A stretch of 64,000 nt of DNA from the NCBI GenBank assembly GCA_008933995.1, contig WARS01000046.1:2046001-2110000 (forward strand). The letters are read 5' to 3'. How positions within the stretch are numbered: the first letter of the stretch is position 1; every line of letters begins with the position of its first letter. Under the pieces are notes generated by a model, which worked only from the letters and a program-made list of their open reading frames with translations, had not been told where the DNA came from and did not search any database. This stretch comes from Datnioides undecimradiatus (taxonomy: Eukaryota; Chordata; Actinopteri; Lobotiformes; Datnioididae). This document shows positions 1-12,155 of this stretch, piece by piece. Made by a program: the position numbers and the translations under genes.

Positions 1-1004
1 ATGTTTTACAAAAGTTGCCTTAAAATAAGAATAAATGCAATTTGTTGCATATTTGACTGCTGACAGATGGCCTTTGAATATGCAGGCTAATCCATATTGA
101 ATAATGTTTAGGCTGTGGAGGCTAACCTGTTCTTGGCCTCCACGCCGAGCTTCGCTTTTCAATATCTGCATAGCTCTGTGGATTATCCCAAGCATACATA
201 TAAACAGGACAATAAACAGGACAAATGCTGCCTTCAGGGCCACATTTGAGAGGTTTCCATTTTGAATCATTTGAAATTAAAAAGTACATTTTACTTGTTG
301 CCTGAAGTTAATTAATGTACTCTGGTATGCACTATATGAATGCCTCGTTATTCAATAGCATCTACGACCAGAGGGAGATGTCTGTGAGATGTTATTCAGC
401 AGTAACCTCATTCGCACACTATCAAGTCTGTCCTCCACAGGCCGACTGTCGGGCAGGTAAATCCAGCTCCCAGTCCGACGCACAGGCCCCCTCTCTCTCT
501 GCGGCTCATGGAAACTATTTTGCTAACCTTCAGCAACTGTTTTAAGTAAACATCTATTTCCAGTCAAGATTGCAAAAGCAGGTTTTCACATTTCACAGAG
601 ATCGTTCTGTCCTTATCGGACGGCACGCTGAATGGAAACCGGCCACATTTCAGACTTAGTGAATTGCACTCAGGTCGTTTGGAGTAATTAAGGTGTAAAT
701 GGGCTGTCTGGACTGGTCAAGCCTGCTGCAGATGAATGAGTCAGCAAAGAAGATCCATCAAGTGCTCACTGTAAAGCACCATATTTCATTCATGGCCTAC
801 TGTAAATGTTAGTTTGGGACTGTAATCATAGTCCAGACCCATTTTTGGGGAACGTTTTGGCTTGAGACAATTTAAGGTTGCAGTGCGTGAAGGATCTATT
901 GCCAGAAATCTTTTAATTAATGTATAATCATGGGTCATTGTGAATCATTGTGTTTTCCATAGCTTAAAATGAGGCCTTTATGTCTACAGATATAAAGGCG
1001 TCAT
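1..1004. other. Unique AT-rich sequence, no gene seen
   Basis: I see no supportable gene or repeat here. The frame at 315-545 has no recognisable domain and an amino-acid make-up typical of chance frames. The first 200 bases carry several homeodomain-type cores (TAATCC, TAAT, ATTGAAT), and a short imperfect CT tract lies near 490. Conservation with other fish would be the only way to raise this above background. Confidence 0.6.
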
Positions 1005-1185
1005 GCTTGAGCTTCAAGATTTATCAGTTAGTTGGGAATTTGTCAGTTCTAAGGACTTCCTTCAGTGTATATGATAGTAAACCAGATATATTTGGTTTTG
1101 GACAATTGGCGGACAAAACAAGACTTTTAAAGACGACATTAAAGACTTCTGATACTGAAAATTGTCATGGGGTTATCTACAAAAA
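1005..1185 (+). mobile_element. Degenerate non-autonomous hAT-like fish repeat, copy 1
   Basis: This stretch matches the body of a repeat I recognise from many percomorph genomes. The marks are a TATGAtAGTAAAC-like segment, then ATATaTTTGG, then TTTTGGAC and GGACAAAACAAGAC, followed by AAAGACG. Copies at about 10.45 and 21.39 kb share the same order of blocks in the same orientation. The intact family ends in TTAATCG-rich sequence and a GTTGCAGCCC terminus; that end is missing here. The hAT assignment rests on the remembered terminus and is uncertain. Edges are approximate. The frame at 980-1204 lies inside the repeat and is not a gene. Confidence 0.6.
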
Positions 1186-3225
1186 GGTGATCGACTGTAA
1201 CTAGTCTGCAAATTGTGTACGACATTACACAATAGCCTTTTCCTATCATCTCAGAGCCACTCAGATTTACCTTGTGACCCCATAGAGACTCTGACCTCCA
1301 GGGTGAGAATCACCGATTTAACTAATGTGGGCTTCATGAGATCCAGCTGAAGTGTCATAACACTGCTGACTGTTTCCATGCTAAGTTGCCTAAATCATCC
1401 AGTCTTCAAATTCAATGTGCCTGTTCTTAGACATCTTCAGCCTGATGCAGTTCGACAATGACATCCCAAGATGCCTACTGTTCAGCGGACAACACTCACA
1501 AGGACTTGACTGTCACAGACAATCACACAGAGGATAGAACTGGATGACAGTCAATCCTGGTAAGAGCCCAACTGACTGCTCGGGCAGTAACATGTTGCTT
1601 TCACCACACCATCTAATTTCAGTAAATTTGAGACTCCATGTGTTATCCAGTTCACACAGCATCATCTGATCCTCTGTCATGACTAAGCAGGAGCAAAGGT
1701 CCCTGCAGGGAGGAGAGAGTGAATCTGGATGACAACGAGAGGTTGCAAAACTGCAAATCCTGCACGAGAATCAAACACAAAGGGATGGCTGGGAATGTTT
1801 AATTCAACATCTGGAGTCTATTCATCAATTTCTTATTGATGGTAATTATTGCTGTGGGAGGAACGGTGGATAACCTCTATCATATGCTGTCAGGCTGACA
1901 AAGCTAAGCCCCTTTTTCAACAGTCGTTTTCATTCTCACACTCAGAAAAGAGTTTTTGTGTGACTTGGTTTTGCTTATCCTGAAGGCCTTCTTCTTTCTC
2001 CTTTATGGAGAACATTCACTGGTCATCCTTGAGGGGATTTTGTCAAAGGAAGATGTTTTCTCCACCACGCTCTCTCTCATTTGTATCTCAACTGCAGGGT
2101 CAGAGGTGATACGAGAAAGCTGAACACATTCATGAGGCACTTCAGAATGAATGATTTTCACTAAAATGTGGATGGTTATCATTAAAAAGCTGTCGATTTG
2201 GGCCATGATTGGAAAATTGCAGTAAAATTACAAGATCCTTTCAAGTGGCATCAGGTTCATTGCCTGTAAGTCCAAAATGTGAACCAGTAGGATTTCACAA
2301 TCGAAATAACAGCCCAGCTAAGCCATTTAAAGACTAGCTGCACAAACCAGTGTTTTTAAATATGCAAAAGATCTTTTTTCAGCCTTGATTCCAGAGAGTG
2401 GTAAGAGTTTTCAATGAGAAAGCTTTATAAACCCAAATAATTAGAGGCTAAAGTGGCCGATATTTCCCTCAGCAGTTGATGGAGACCAACACAGAGCTTT
2501 AAGCAAAGTGAGATTTAGTCTAAGATTAATCACATGACTCAAAATGAAAGCTGATGTTGCTCTATGTATTTATAAAGCCTTAAAGGAATTCTTTGCCCTT
2601 TCGGGGCAAAACTACACTTATTTGCTTTCTTTCTGGGAGTTGATGAGATGAGAAGGAGAAGCTAAGGTTACCAACAGAAGCCCCATGTTTACTGTACAGA
2701 CATGAGAGTGGTGTTGGTTGTCTTATCCAACCCTTGCCTAGAAAGTATGCATTTCCCAAAATGGTAAATTATTCATATGAGGTTCTGAACAGTAAAACAT
2801 GCACAGTTCTCTAAGAATGCAGAAATAGACCGAGAAGAAATTAGGCCTAAGGTTTGTTTAGGTTCACTTTAAGCGTATGTTTCTAGATGAAGGTACCTAA
2901 TATGGACATTTTAATGGATATTAATGCAGAAGCCTTGATGGTTTAATTACTATATCTCCATGGAAAATGTAAGAAGTGTGGACTCATCTGTCACTGTGCA
3001 GAGATCCTACCTACATCTCTCTTTGAGTCATAAATTCTTCCCACAGTTCCCTTTCCTCCACATGTCAGGGTTCAAACATCTTTAGGCATGAGGATTTCCA
3101 TGCATCTGTTCTGCCTCTGCATCTCCTAAATTATACCGCGCTACTCTTTGTCTTCATCTTAAAACAATAGGATGCAGAGTGGGCCTCATAAAGTTAAGGG
3201 TTCATCCTTCCCTCCCCCACAATCG

Positions 3226-3240
3226 CCCCCCGCCCCCCCC
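3226..3240. repeat. Poly(C) tract C6-G-C8
   Basis: Six C, one G and eight C in a row, within a C/T-rich stretch that begins near 3207. It is a low-complexity tract likely to vary in length between individuals. Confidence 0.9.
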
Positions 3241-6020
3241 AAGTCATTCTAATGGGAACCTTCTGCATGTTCAAAGACGAGGATAGAGAGCCCTGCCTGG
3301 GTAGATTCCTCAGGAAAGCCCTGACTTTACAATCAAAAGACAGCAGCGGGGTGAGGAGGTGTCATCACCATTGTCTCATCAACATTGGATCAGGCCACTG
3401 AAAAACAAGGAGGAAGAAAGGTCTTCAGCGTCTGACCAAAACATCTTCCTCTCAGGTTTACGAGGTTGAGGAGAGAGATCAGAGGGAGTGGGACTCCTTT
3501 GCCCACAAAACTGGCTTTGATCACCCTCACTACCCCGGCTTTGAAATGTTTTACACATGGAAAACACCGTTCCTCATCAAAACAGCGCTTCAAAGGGGAG
3601 AGAACACGGGAGGCACTGTAGGTGAGAGGAAAAAGACTGTCAGAGAGGGGCTGGGAGGGGCTGAGAAGGCCAGCTTAAACTGCATAGAGTGTCCCTTTAT
3701 GACCAAAAACATTGACTTTGATTTATAAATGAGATGAAGGATCACTCAGCGGGGGCGAGGTGCACATCTCCATGGGTTTGTGAACAGGAACTGGTGATGT
3801 GAGGAACATTTCTCAGAAATCCAGCTTGGCCTGAGTAATCTTCCCAATGAAATGCTCTGAAAAGCTGCCATTAAGTCATTAGGTTGGTATTAAATTCGAC
3901 ATGTTTGGTGGTTTTTCTTGGTTAATGTGAAACAATGTGGCCCGACTTTCATCCCACACACTCTAACTGATGCCAATGGCAGCCTCAGCACCACGTTTTA
4001 AAAAAGTTTTACTTCAACCTGTCTCGTAAACCTTGTTGGCATGATTCAAAATTAGGTCAGATACTAATAACGAACACCTCATGAACATAATTTCATCTTA
4101 CCGGCATGTATTTAATGTTTGTCTGGCAGTTATGCGACACGTGCCGCAACACGTGGGAGTTTCAACCAAACCAGGCACTTTTCCGAACTCATCATCGAAG
4201 TCATGTGGCATATCACCACCGTCAGTCCACCATTTTATTTCCCTGATTTAAGGAGCGTGGAGGATCTGCTAAAGCGGAGGTCTGTCTGGGAGGACTGTTA
4301 AAGGCTTTACTGCTAATAAAAACCAATGTGGTGCTCATACAGGCTCCTGGTTCCTGGAATTTACATGCAGTAGGTGGACCTCCGGGCAGCCAGAGACAAG
4401 GCAAGTGATAGCCACAGGGAGGGTAATACATCTCTTTGTAGAAGGTTTTCAGAGAGCTTAAGTGAGTACGTGCAGCAGATGATAAGGCAGCATCACAGGT
4501 CACAGCAAGAGCATATTTCACAACATTTAATGATAAATTTAACTTTGAAATACAGTGAGATATAACAATGTTCAGGGGAGTAGCCGATTTCATCATTTGA
4601 CACCTGTTCTGTACTTTCCCAGCTTATAGGGAAAGGTTGAAAGAGCTCATCTTGAAGGTCCTGTGTGGAGTTTCTATAGGGAAGCATCGGGTGGGTCCTC
4701 GATTTGTTTGTATCTTGTGCTTGCCCAGTCATCTGTGTGATGACGCAACGATACACGATGTTACCCGTTCCTGTCTTTTGTAGAGGGTGGTTATGCTAAA
4801 GGCTCAAGCAAAAGAGCCATTAAGCAAAAAAGAAGGAGACCAGCAGGTGAAACCAAATGAAAGAAAAGGAAGAAGTTGAAGTCAGCTTCACACGTTCATG
4901 CTATGCAACTGAACAACAGTTGTGGTGGTAACATGCCAGGAAAAGGAATTTAGGGAAGACGGCTGTATGGAAAAGAGCTACATCACAAGCAGAGTGGCCT
5001 TTATTTATTTTGACTAGAGTGAATCCTTAAACCTGCACCATGGCTGAGTATTGTTTCAATTGATTCACTCAGATTTGTTGAGTGCCTCTTCCCAGAAATG
5101 TATTAATTTGCTATTCCAGGAAAGCAAATGTATTCATTTGGATCGAGCTCTTAGTCTAAGTCCAACAAGCTCAGTATTACAAGAAAAAGTTAGTAAAGCA
5201 GTTATCTGGACCTCAAAATCAGCTTTTCATTTATTTTGGATTTGTCTGCATGTCGAACGTGCCTCTTCAAACAAGACTGTGAGTGGGCAGATTGTAATGC
5301 TGCCGTATGTATGAATCACTTGATTTACAGTCTTCCAAACACAACCAATTTGTCCTGTAAACGAGGGTTGCAGGGCAGCCATCAGTGTAATCATTTCCCC
5401 AAGAATCAGGCTGGTTACATGCTTGACGTAGCATCGCTCGACTTCTGTCTCACAGGGAAAATGCTGCTCATGCTGACTATGACACAGTCTCTCTCTCTCT
5501 TGCTGTGCACTGGTGTGAAAATCGGTTTCTGTGTCTGAATCAGCTGTCAGGAATGTGAACCCCCTGCTGGTTCAGAAACAGTGCGGGGAGTTTACCTGCG
5601 ACCGCGTGCTCTCTCGTTTACGTTAAACGTTATCTCGGCCGTGCTTTGGCACAAACTGCCAACGAAAACCCAATGACCTCAGAGAGCTCTTCCTTATAAG
5701 GGCACTTAAACATTTTATGGGTTTCCAGAGAAGAAGCTGTTTGTTAATCATCATAAAATTCACACCCTGCTTACATCACTGGTGGTTTCAGTCCGATTCC
5801 TAAGTTTAAACTCATACATACTTTATGCATATGTCCAATTTGGCAGGTGAAGCTTAAAACGGTAAAATGATGAGGGTTTGTGTTACCCTGAAATTGGCTT
5901 CTGAATGGCTTATGGACTGAGTCACTGCGGGGGGAGAAAAAGTTAAAGTGTGTTGGACTCGACTGTTGACCAAAAGAGAAAAGTGAGAACGGTGGGAGTC
6001 CCTCAGCATTTACTTTAGCT

Positions 6021-6042
6021 CTAATCTAAATCTAATCTAATC
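6021..6042. repeat. Short imperfect (CTAAT)n tract
   Basis: Four CTAA(T) units in tandem, one extended by an extra A. It is too short to call a satellite. Confidence 0.7.
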
Positions 6043-6954
6043 ACGACGTGACTGAAGTGGCCCAAAATGTAGCAACTTCAATCTATATTCGGTGTCTATT
6101 ATATCATTTATGTGAGTAGTGCATAATTAATCTAAATGCAAGTAGGTTTGGAGTGAAGTCCAAAGCTACACACTAAGTAACTTACTTAATGACTAATGGT
6201 TGGTTGGTTACCAGGCTGTAAAATAATCTCTCCTGGCAGTGGGTCATTAAAAATGTAAAGCTCTTTCTGGTAAGATATTGAGTGTACAGTTACACATTTT
6301 ACAAAAGAGCTACACATGCTAATAAGATCATCAATAAAAGTCTCTCATTTTCTAATTAGCCACTGGCAAAAGTTAGTAAGTGATAAGTAAAGATATCGAT
6401 ACAACATTTTTGCAATGCATTTGTGAATCTTAATTAATAATTTCAAATAAACTGATCGTGGTTTGGATGTGTCCTGCAGGAGGACTTAAAACAGCAGCCA
6501 AAGTGATTTTTCACAACCTGAAAACCGAAAAGTGGTTTAACTTTATTCTAAAAAGTCTTAAAGTGGTTGAAGCAGAGACTGACAGAGGAACGTGTGATTT
6601 AAAGACAGACATGTTTCAGTATAATGCAAAACCAAATACAAAATGATAGCTTTGCCTCTAAGTCTCCACTTTTATCTCCAATCTGGACACAAGAGTGTAA
6701 AACAGTAACACAGTGGGTTTGTTCGAGTTCCTCTGGGTGAACGCCATCTCGGCTGAGTGACCTCCATGGGAAAAAATGGACAGCTCGTTGTACTGGTGGC
6801 TGGCGCTGCCCTTATAAGGGCAGAGGGGCTTTTTCCAGTTTGCTGTGTTGAGGAATGAGTGCAGCGTCATTGTCATCAAACAGGCAGTGATGACAGGATG
6901 ACATCAATTATGTCACAGCTGGCTGAGAAAGGGAGACTGCACTGTGTGTGGTTT

Positions 6955-6969
6955 TGTGTGTGTGTGTGT
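6955..6969. repeat. (TG)7 microsatellite
   Basis: Seven TG units, preceded by a shorter TG run at about 6943-6950. It explains the VCVCV and HTHTH strings in frames read across it. Confidence 0.9.
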
Positions 6970-6989
6970 TAGACTGACAGTCAGTATCA

Positions 6990-9900
6990 TGCTGATATTG
7001 CACTTGTCAGTCAGATCCTTTTTGGTTATGATGAGCTTCCTCCCTGACCACAGAAACATAAAGACATGGAGGTTTATTTGTGTGCAAGTGCAAACTGTCA
7101 GACGCACAAAAGCAGATTTATTGCCTGTTTCCTTTGTGGCAGTGGTTGTTTTTATGTCTTGCGTCTGTTCGATAGTTTCATGGCTCCATTTAAACAGGAT
7201 TTAGTCACAGTTGGCAGTACAGCACCTGCAGTTTTAAGCTGGATACCGAACATTTTGCTACGTGATATGTGTGTGTTTCTGTTTAGATGGCTGCTGTGTC
7301 AGACTGGTTAACCTGACGGACCACACTTTCCTAACAAATCGTAGCTTTCATGATATGCGTCATGTCATCGGGAGCCATGTGAGAAACAGACCGCCAGGAA
7401 CAGGAATGTAAACAAACACTGTCATCTGATGCAGCGTGTACTACGTGTTGAGTTTGGAAAAGCCTCAAAGAAGAGCTGACCTGTTCTGCTTCATGGTTCC
7501 ACTTCGCAGCACCAACACCATTGTTCCTCTTTGTGTCGCTATGTTCGCAGCTGTCCTCGTCCATGTTTGAGGGGTCGTTTTGGGGCGACACAGCTGACTT
7601 AAAAAACTTTCTGCAAGTGCAAGAACTCTGTGGTGAGGGCTGTATTCAATGTTAAAATAAGAAAAGCTGTTGTGTAATCCCAATGTTCTATCATGTCAAC
7701 TTCAGACTTGCAGTATGCCAGGAATGCCCACAGACAGGAGCTGCGGGAGGTGACCGGAGGAACACAGTGAGGCTGGCCAGGCTATGCCAGAACCACAAAG
7801 TGACTATTGTTCCCTCTGGCAGTGATCCTGTCGGCTGCCTTCCACGCTCCCCATGGTGTGCTGGAACAGGCTGTTTCTGTTTAGAAGTGAGAGCACGGCG
7901 AGTCATGATACCAATTATTATTGACTATCACATCACACACGCACAGAAATACCACACAAAACTGACAATTTGCATCCATCGCTAGGCTCTGAGCACCACG
8001 CTGAGTCACAACAAACACAAATTATCTGTCCAAGCCAGTAACCACACGTCCTTTCCCCGTGATCCATCACAGCTATTATTTGGTCGACCATACCCAAAAG
8101 CTAAAGAGACACAAGATGTTCTTTCCCCAGACAACTTGTTACATATTTAAGACGTGATTTATTTGTGCATAAAAAAGCAGCATTGAACTTTTCTCCTTTT
8201 ATTTTTCTTATCCTGTCAGCCCACAAACTCAGCTGCAAACAAAAGCTTAATTTCAATCAGGATTCAGCAGAAGACCTCAACAAACTCACTGTGAGTGAGA
8301 GTCGGCCTCTGAAAAAGCCCGACAGAAAATCAGGGAACTGAACTCTCAGATGGAAAACCCTCGTGAGCCATGAGCGCAGCCTGATTTGTGTTTGCTCAAG
8401 CTTGCCTACGTCAGGGACTTTGTCATCTGAAAGCGTTTAGACAGAACGCGGTGGAAACCTAGCTTCCAATCGCTGCTCATGTGCTTGCACGGGCTGGCTG
8501 CTGTGAGCTGGTTTGACCAAGGCTGATTAGCAGCTGGCAGCGGGGGAGCTGACAGGTCAGTGGGCCTGAAATCGGATCATCACCAGTGCCAAAGCAAAAT
8601 ATGATCCTGCATTTTGTTTACTACTACAGAGAACCAGACCTTTCTTCTCGTTTTTGGGGAGTCAGATGCAGGTTTGTACAGAGATGCTGGTGCATGGGCC
8701 ACCTTGTTATACTCAGATAAGGGCTGCATCATGCTGCTCAAATGAGGTGTGATGATAACCAGCTGAAATCTGCAACTGGGACCATATAACAGAGACCATA
8801 ACCACTCATCAAAACAAACGCCCTTTAAATCTATCTACAAACTGATTCGTTCATTTATGAAGGAGCAGTTCAATTAAACAGATTTTTGAACATGGTCCAG
8901 ATAACTGTGATACATAAACTTACAACATTTAACATTTCTGCACTGAAAGTTCTAAAAACAATAAGGTCTGTGGTAGATTTGTTCGCACTTTACCTCAAAT
9001 GTTATTGACAATCTTCAAACTCAGAGAAGACCGTGATGTTTATAGAGATTGTTGGCACTAGAAGTAATAAACCAACTTATTATTCTGATTTAAGTTGCAT
9101 CTTTGTGATGTTCTTTGCTGTTTTTTATTGATATCTTAACTAAATTAAGGATTTTAGTCAATGAACAAGAAGTTATTGAAGAAGTTAAAAACAAGCTGAG
9201 CAAACGGCAGCAGCAGCCCTGCTCACAGCCTCGGCAGGGTGTCCTGTGTGCACCACGGTGTCAGAGAAACGCTGATCTTCATGGTAAAACTGTTTTACTC
9301 AGTATATTATCAGTTCCTAACCAAGTGATTTGGATTACATAACTAAAACAGATGAGAAGTCACTTCTTCAAGTTCCCTCTGAACCCCTGGGTGCTCCAAC
9401 TCAAGGTGCATCTTTTTATTGGCTACAGTAACATTAAACATGAAGATGAACATGGATCTCACAACATCTACTACTAAATGAGGTTTCTTGATGACTTTTG
9501 AGCTCTGTAGTCACCACCCATAATCAAATGATTATTATTCAAATTCAAAACAGAGGTTGGGACAATGTTTTTCTCAGTTGTAGGACAGGTGTAGAACATC
9601 ATTCCCACCCTGAAAGGAGTCACAAGATCATCTCACACCTTACGAGTTGAGAGAAACCAGTCTATGAGATGTTACAAACACCAGACTACAGGCTGTTTTA
9701 TGAATCTCAGCAGTTTGGATTTAAAATAAGCGTCACTTTGCTTTAGTGTAACATCTGAGCTCAGGTTTGCTGATGAGCATGTAATAAATGAAATCGGATT
9801 ACAGTCTGCTCTAATGCATTCGACACAGCAGACACATTTTACAGGCCGGTCAATAAAGTCCTCGCTCAGACTGTGCGGTTCCTGCGGCTTCATACTTGCA

Positions 9901-10440
9901 TAATATTTGATGATGTTCCCGTTAATGTCTTCTGCACATGCCCAGAAGCCTCTTTACCAAGTTAATAGTAAAAAAGGACAATAAAATGTTATTTCAGCAT
10001 GACACTGAGTTCTTTCATGTATGATAAAACACTTGTACATTTGACTTTCCCTTTGAATTTAACAGACAAATACTGATATTCAGTTTAACATACATACCTA
10101 GCAACATTAAATCATAAGAGCCGTGCTCTTAATTACTTTATTCATTTGTATTTATGTCAAGATTGCACCTGAAACTAAAAGTTAGTTGCCTGAATTCTTT
10201 TAAATCTTCTAAATCTTGATAATTGACTCATCACTGGTCACTTGTCAAGCAAAAATATGAATCATACGCTGTTCCACTCTCTCAAAGTCTTCATCCTCTC
10301 CTTCCCAAAAGTGAAGATTTACTGGGTTTTGATGGTATGACAGGAAAAAGCTATTGGACTGGACCAATAAATTGATCGACAGTAAATTAATCTGACACAG
10401 TTTTCACAGGATGAGCAAAAAATAAGCAGGAGTTGCCTCT
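6990..10440. other. Gene-poor unique sequence
   Basis: No supportable gene. Frames at 7066-7311, 7331-7985, 9115-9342 and 9672-9893 overlap on both strands and resemble no family I know. The stretch near 10360-10385 (ATTGATCGACA followed by AATTAATC) looks like a stray end fragment of the hAT-like repeat that begins just downstream. Confidence 0.6.
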
Positions 10441-10444
10441 GCTC

Positions 10445-10640
10445 AGCTTTTTTTATATGAATATTTGTTGGGTTTTGTGGACTTCAATAATGTTAGAGTG
10501 AATATATTTGGGTTTGGGACTGTAAGTCGAACAATACATGACATTTGGAAATGTAATCTCTTACAGATTTTCATTAGTTTCTGACAATTAATCAAGAAAT
10601 TAAGAAAATTTAGTCTGTGATGAAAACACTCAGCAGTTGC
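10445..10640 (+). mobile_element. Degenerate non-autonomous hAT-like fish repeat, copy 2
   Basis: This copy has the same block order as those at about 1.0 and 21.4 kb: ATGAATATTTG, TTGGGTTTTG, TGAATATATTTGGGTTTGG and GACATTTGGAA. It then runs into ACAATTAATCAAG and ends near CAGTTGCAACG, close to the TTGCAGCCC end of the intact family. It is the most complete of the three copies at the 3' side. Many point differences show it is old. The frame at 10443-10697 on the minus strand is a by-product. Confidence 0.65.
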
Positions 10641-10644
10641 AACG

Positions 10645-12105
10645 ATAGCAGGAAAAAACAGGACTGCAAAATAAAAATGCACCAGTGAGCACCGCATCTG
10701 TGAGTCTCCATATCAAGTCCAGTATTAGACAAGGCTGCATGATGAAAAACATAAACCTCCAATCTACGATATGGGTGTCTTGGCCTTGGAAAACCCCACA
10801 GGAAGATCAAATGGTCTGAACGCTGATTAACAGACTAATCAGTGACATCATTCTTGTCTGTGGTATGTTGAGCTGATCCAGCCGTACAGTCCAGGAAATA
10901 CACAGGAGACTCTGAATAAAAACATGCTCTGTGTGTCCACACATATGTGTTCACACATGTTCATCATACCTTGCACAGTCTGAAAGCAAAAGCTTGGACT
11001 CTCAGACTGAGTCTCATAAAACCTTTCGTAGAAAACCAAATGGAAGGAAAAGATGCACAGAGAAAGAGGAAATAATTTCCATTTTCTGCTCAACTCGAAG
11101 AAAATGAGATTTTAAAGTAATGCAATAAGATCTTGGAGTAAGATCCCTTTGGCTGTTTTCTTTGTCTCACTATAATTTGTATAACTTAACCACAGTTTAA
11201 AAAACACAATCATATTAGTATTCAGTGCCACGTAGATGCTGCGTTTTCTCCCAATCACTACTGAAGAGCTACTGCAAAACATTTCCACACAAATCCTCCA
11301 CGCACGCGGCCGCCCTCATGTCAGATAAATGCCAAGGTAAAAGGAAAGCCGCAGACGAGCTCCGCATGATAAATACAGGCAGAGATTGTTTTACAATTGG
11401 CAGAAGTGTGAACGGTAATCAAATTAATCTAATTACAAGAAGCAAAAGCCAGCAGGCTAACTAGTTCAGAGAAATTACTGACGTCAGCGAGTGTGTTTGT
11501 TACAGGTCAGAGAGGAAAAACTTTTAACTTAAAAAAAACCCCATTTGTCCTTTTAAATTCCACCTTATTTCAAACCACACGCACAGTTTTAGACCTGAAT
11601 GATTAATGCTAAATTAACGGTAATAACTGTCGTAGCATTTTATTAACACGTGCAGTCGACTGAGAGCAATGCTGTCATTTTCAGGAACGCACTCATACTC
11701 AGTGTGAATGTGGAATACTTTAAGTGGGAAGCTGAGATGCCCAGTATGACGACAGTCTGATCTGTGGGTCATTGAAGAGCTCCACGAGAGAAACTGGGGT
11801 TTATAGGGGACTTATTCAAGGGTGCTAATTAGATCCAATCGGCAGTGTTACTGTGCACCTATATAATATGCCAAAACATACAAAGACGTAATATCTTTTA
11901 CAAATTACATACATTTTATGTAAATCTGGTCAATCTTTCTTTCTGTAAAATGAAATATATCACATACTTACATCAGTATCAACCAAACCAGCTCCATCTG
12001 TTTGCTAGCTAGCGGATGCTAACCTTAAAACATCTAGTAGCCAAGGCTGGAAGGTGGTATTTCTTACAGCTCCAGATTATGCACAAGATGTTTTACAATG
12101 AACTG
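10645..12105. other. Unique sequence, no gene seen
   Basis: No gene is supported. Frames at 10610-11093 (minus) and 11225-11464 (plus) have no recognisable domain. The one feature of note is the full CRE palindrome at 11479-11486, listed separately. The part near 11880-11960 is AT-rich with only short imperfect inverted repeats. Confidence 0.55.
11479..11486. promoter_or_regulatory. Consensus cAMP response element (TGACGTCA)
   Basis: A full 8-bp palindromic CRE, the preferred site of CREB/ATF homodimers. The central CpG is intact, although methylated CpGs decay quickly in vertebrate DNA. There is no CpG island or core promoter motif beside it, so function is inferred only from the motif. An 8-mer can also occur by chance in 64 kb. 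Confidence 0.3.
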
Positions 12106-12108
12106 TTA

Positions 12109-12118
12109 GTGTGTGTGT

Positions 12119-12152
<34 letters not shown>
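12109..12152. repeat. (GT)n microsatellite, interrupted
   Basis: Seven GT units, one CT interruption, then fourteen GT units. The CVCVCV run in the reading frame at 12016-12270 is entirely this repeat. Confidence 0.97.

Positions 12153-12154
<2 letters not shown>

Positions 12155-12155
<1 letters not shown>

Larger units (their letters stand above)
1190..6900. other. Gene-poor unique sequence
   Basis: No gene is supported. Frames at 3379-3728, 4119-4756 and 5051-5538 overlap one another on both strands, have no recognisable domain and no convincing exon borders. A C-rich patch lies at 3226-3240 and a small (CTAAT)-type tract at 6021-6042. A 7-bp hairpin sits at 2592-2610 (TTTGCCC / GGGCAAA). 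Near 5555-5575 a CCAGCAGGGGG core on the minus strand resembles part of a CTCF site. Confidence 0.6.

Noticed and set aside
5555..5575. Minus-strand CCAGCAGGGGG as a CTCF site
   Set aside because: Only 12 of 14 core positions match, with both misses in the important GGC part.
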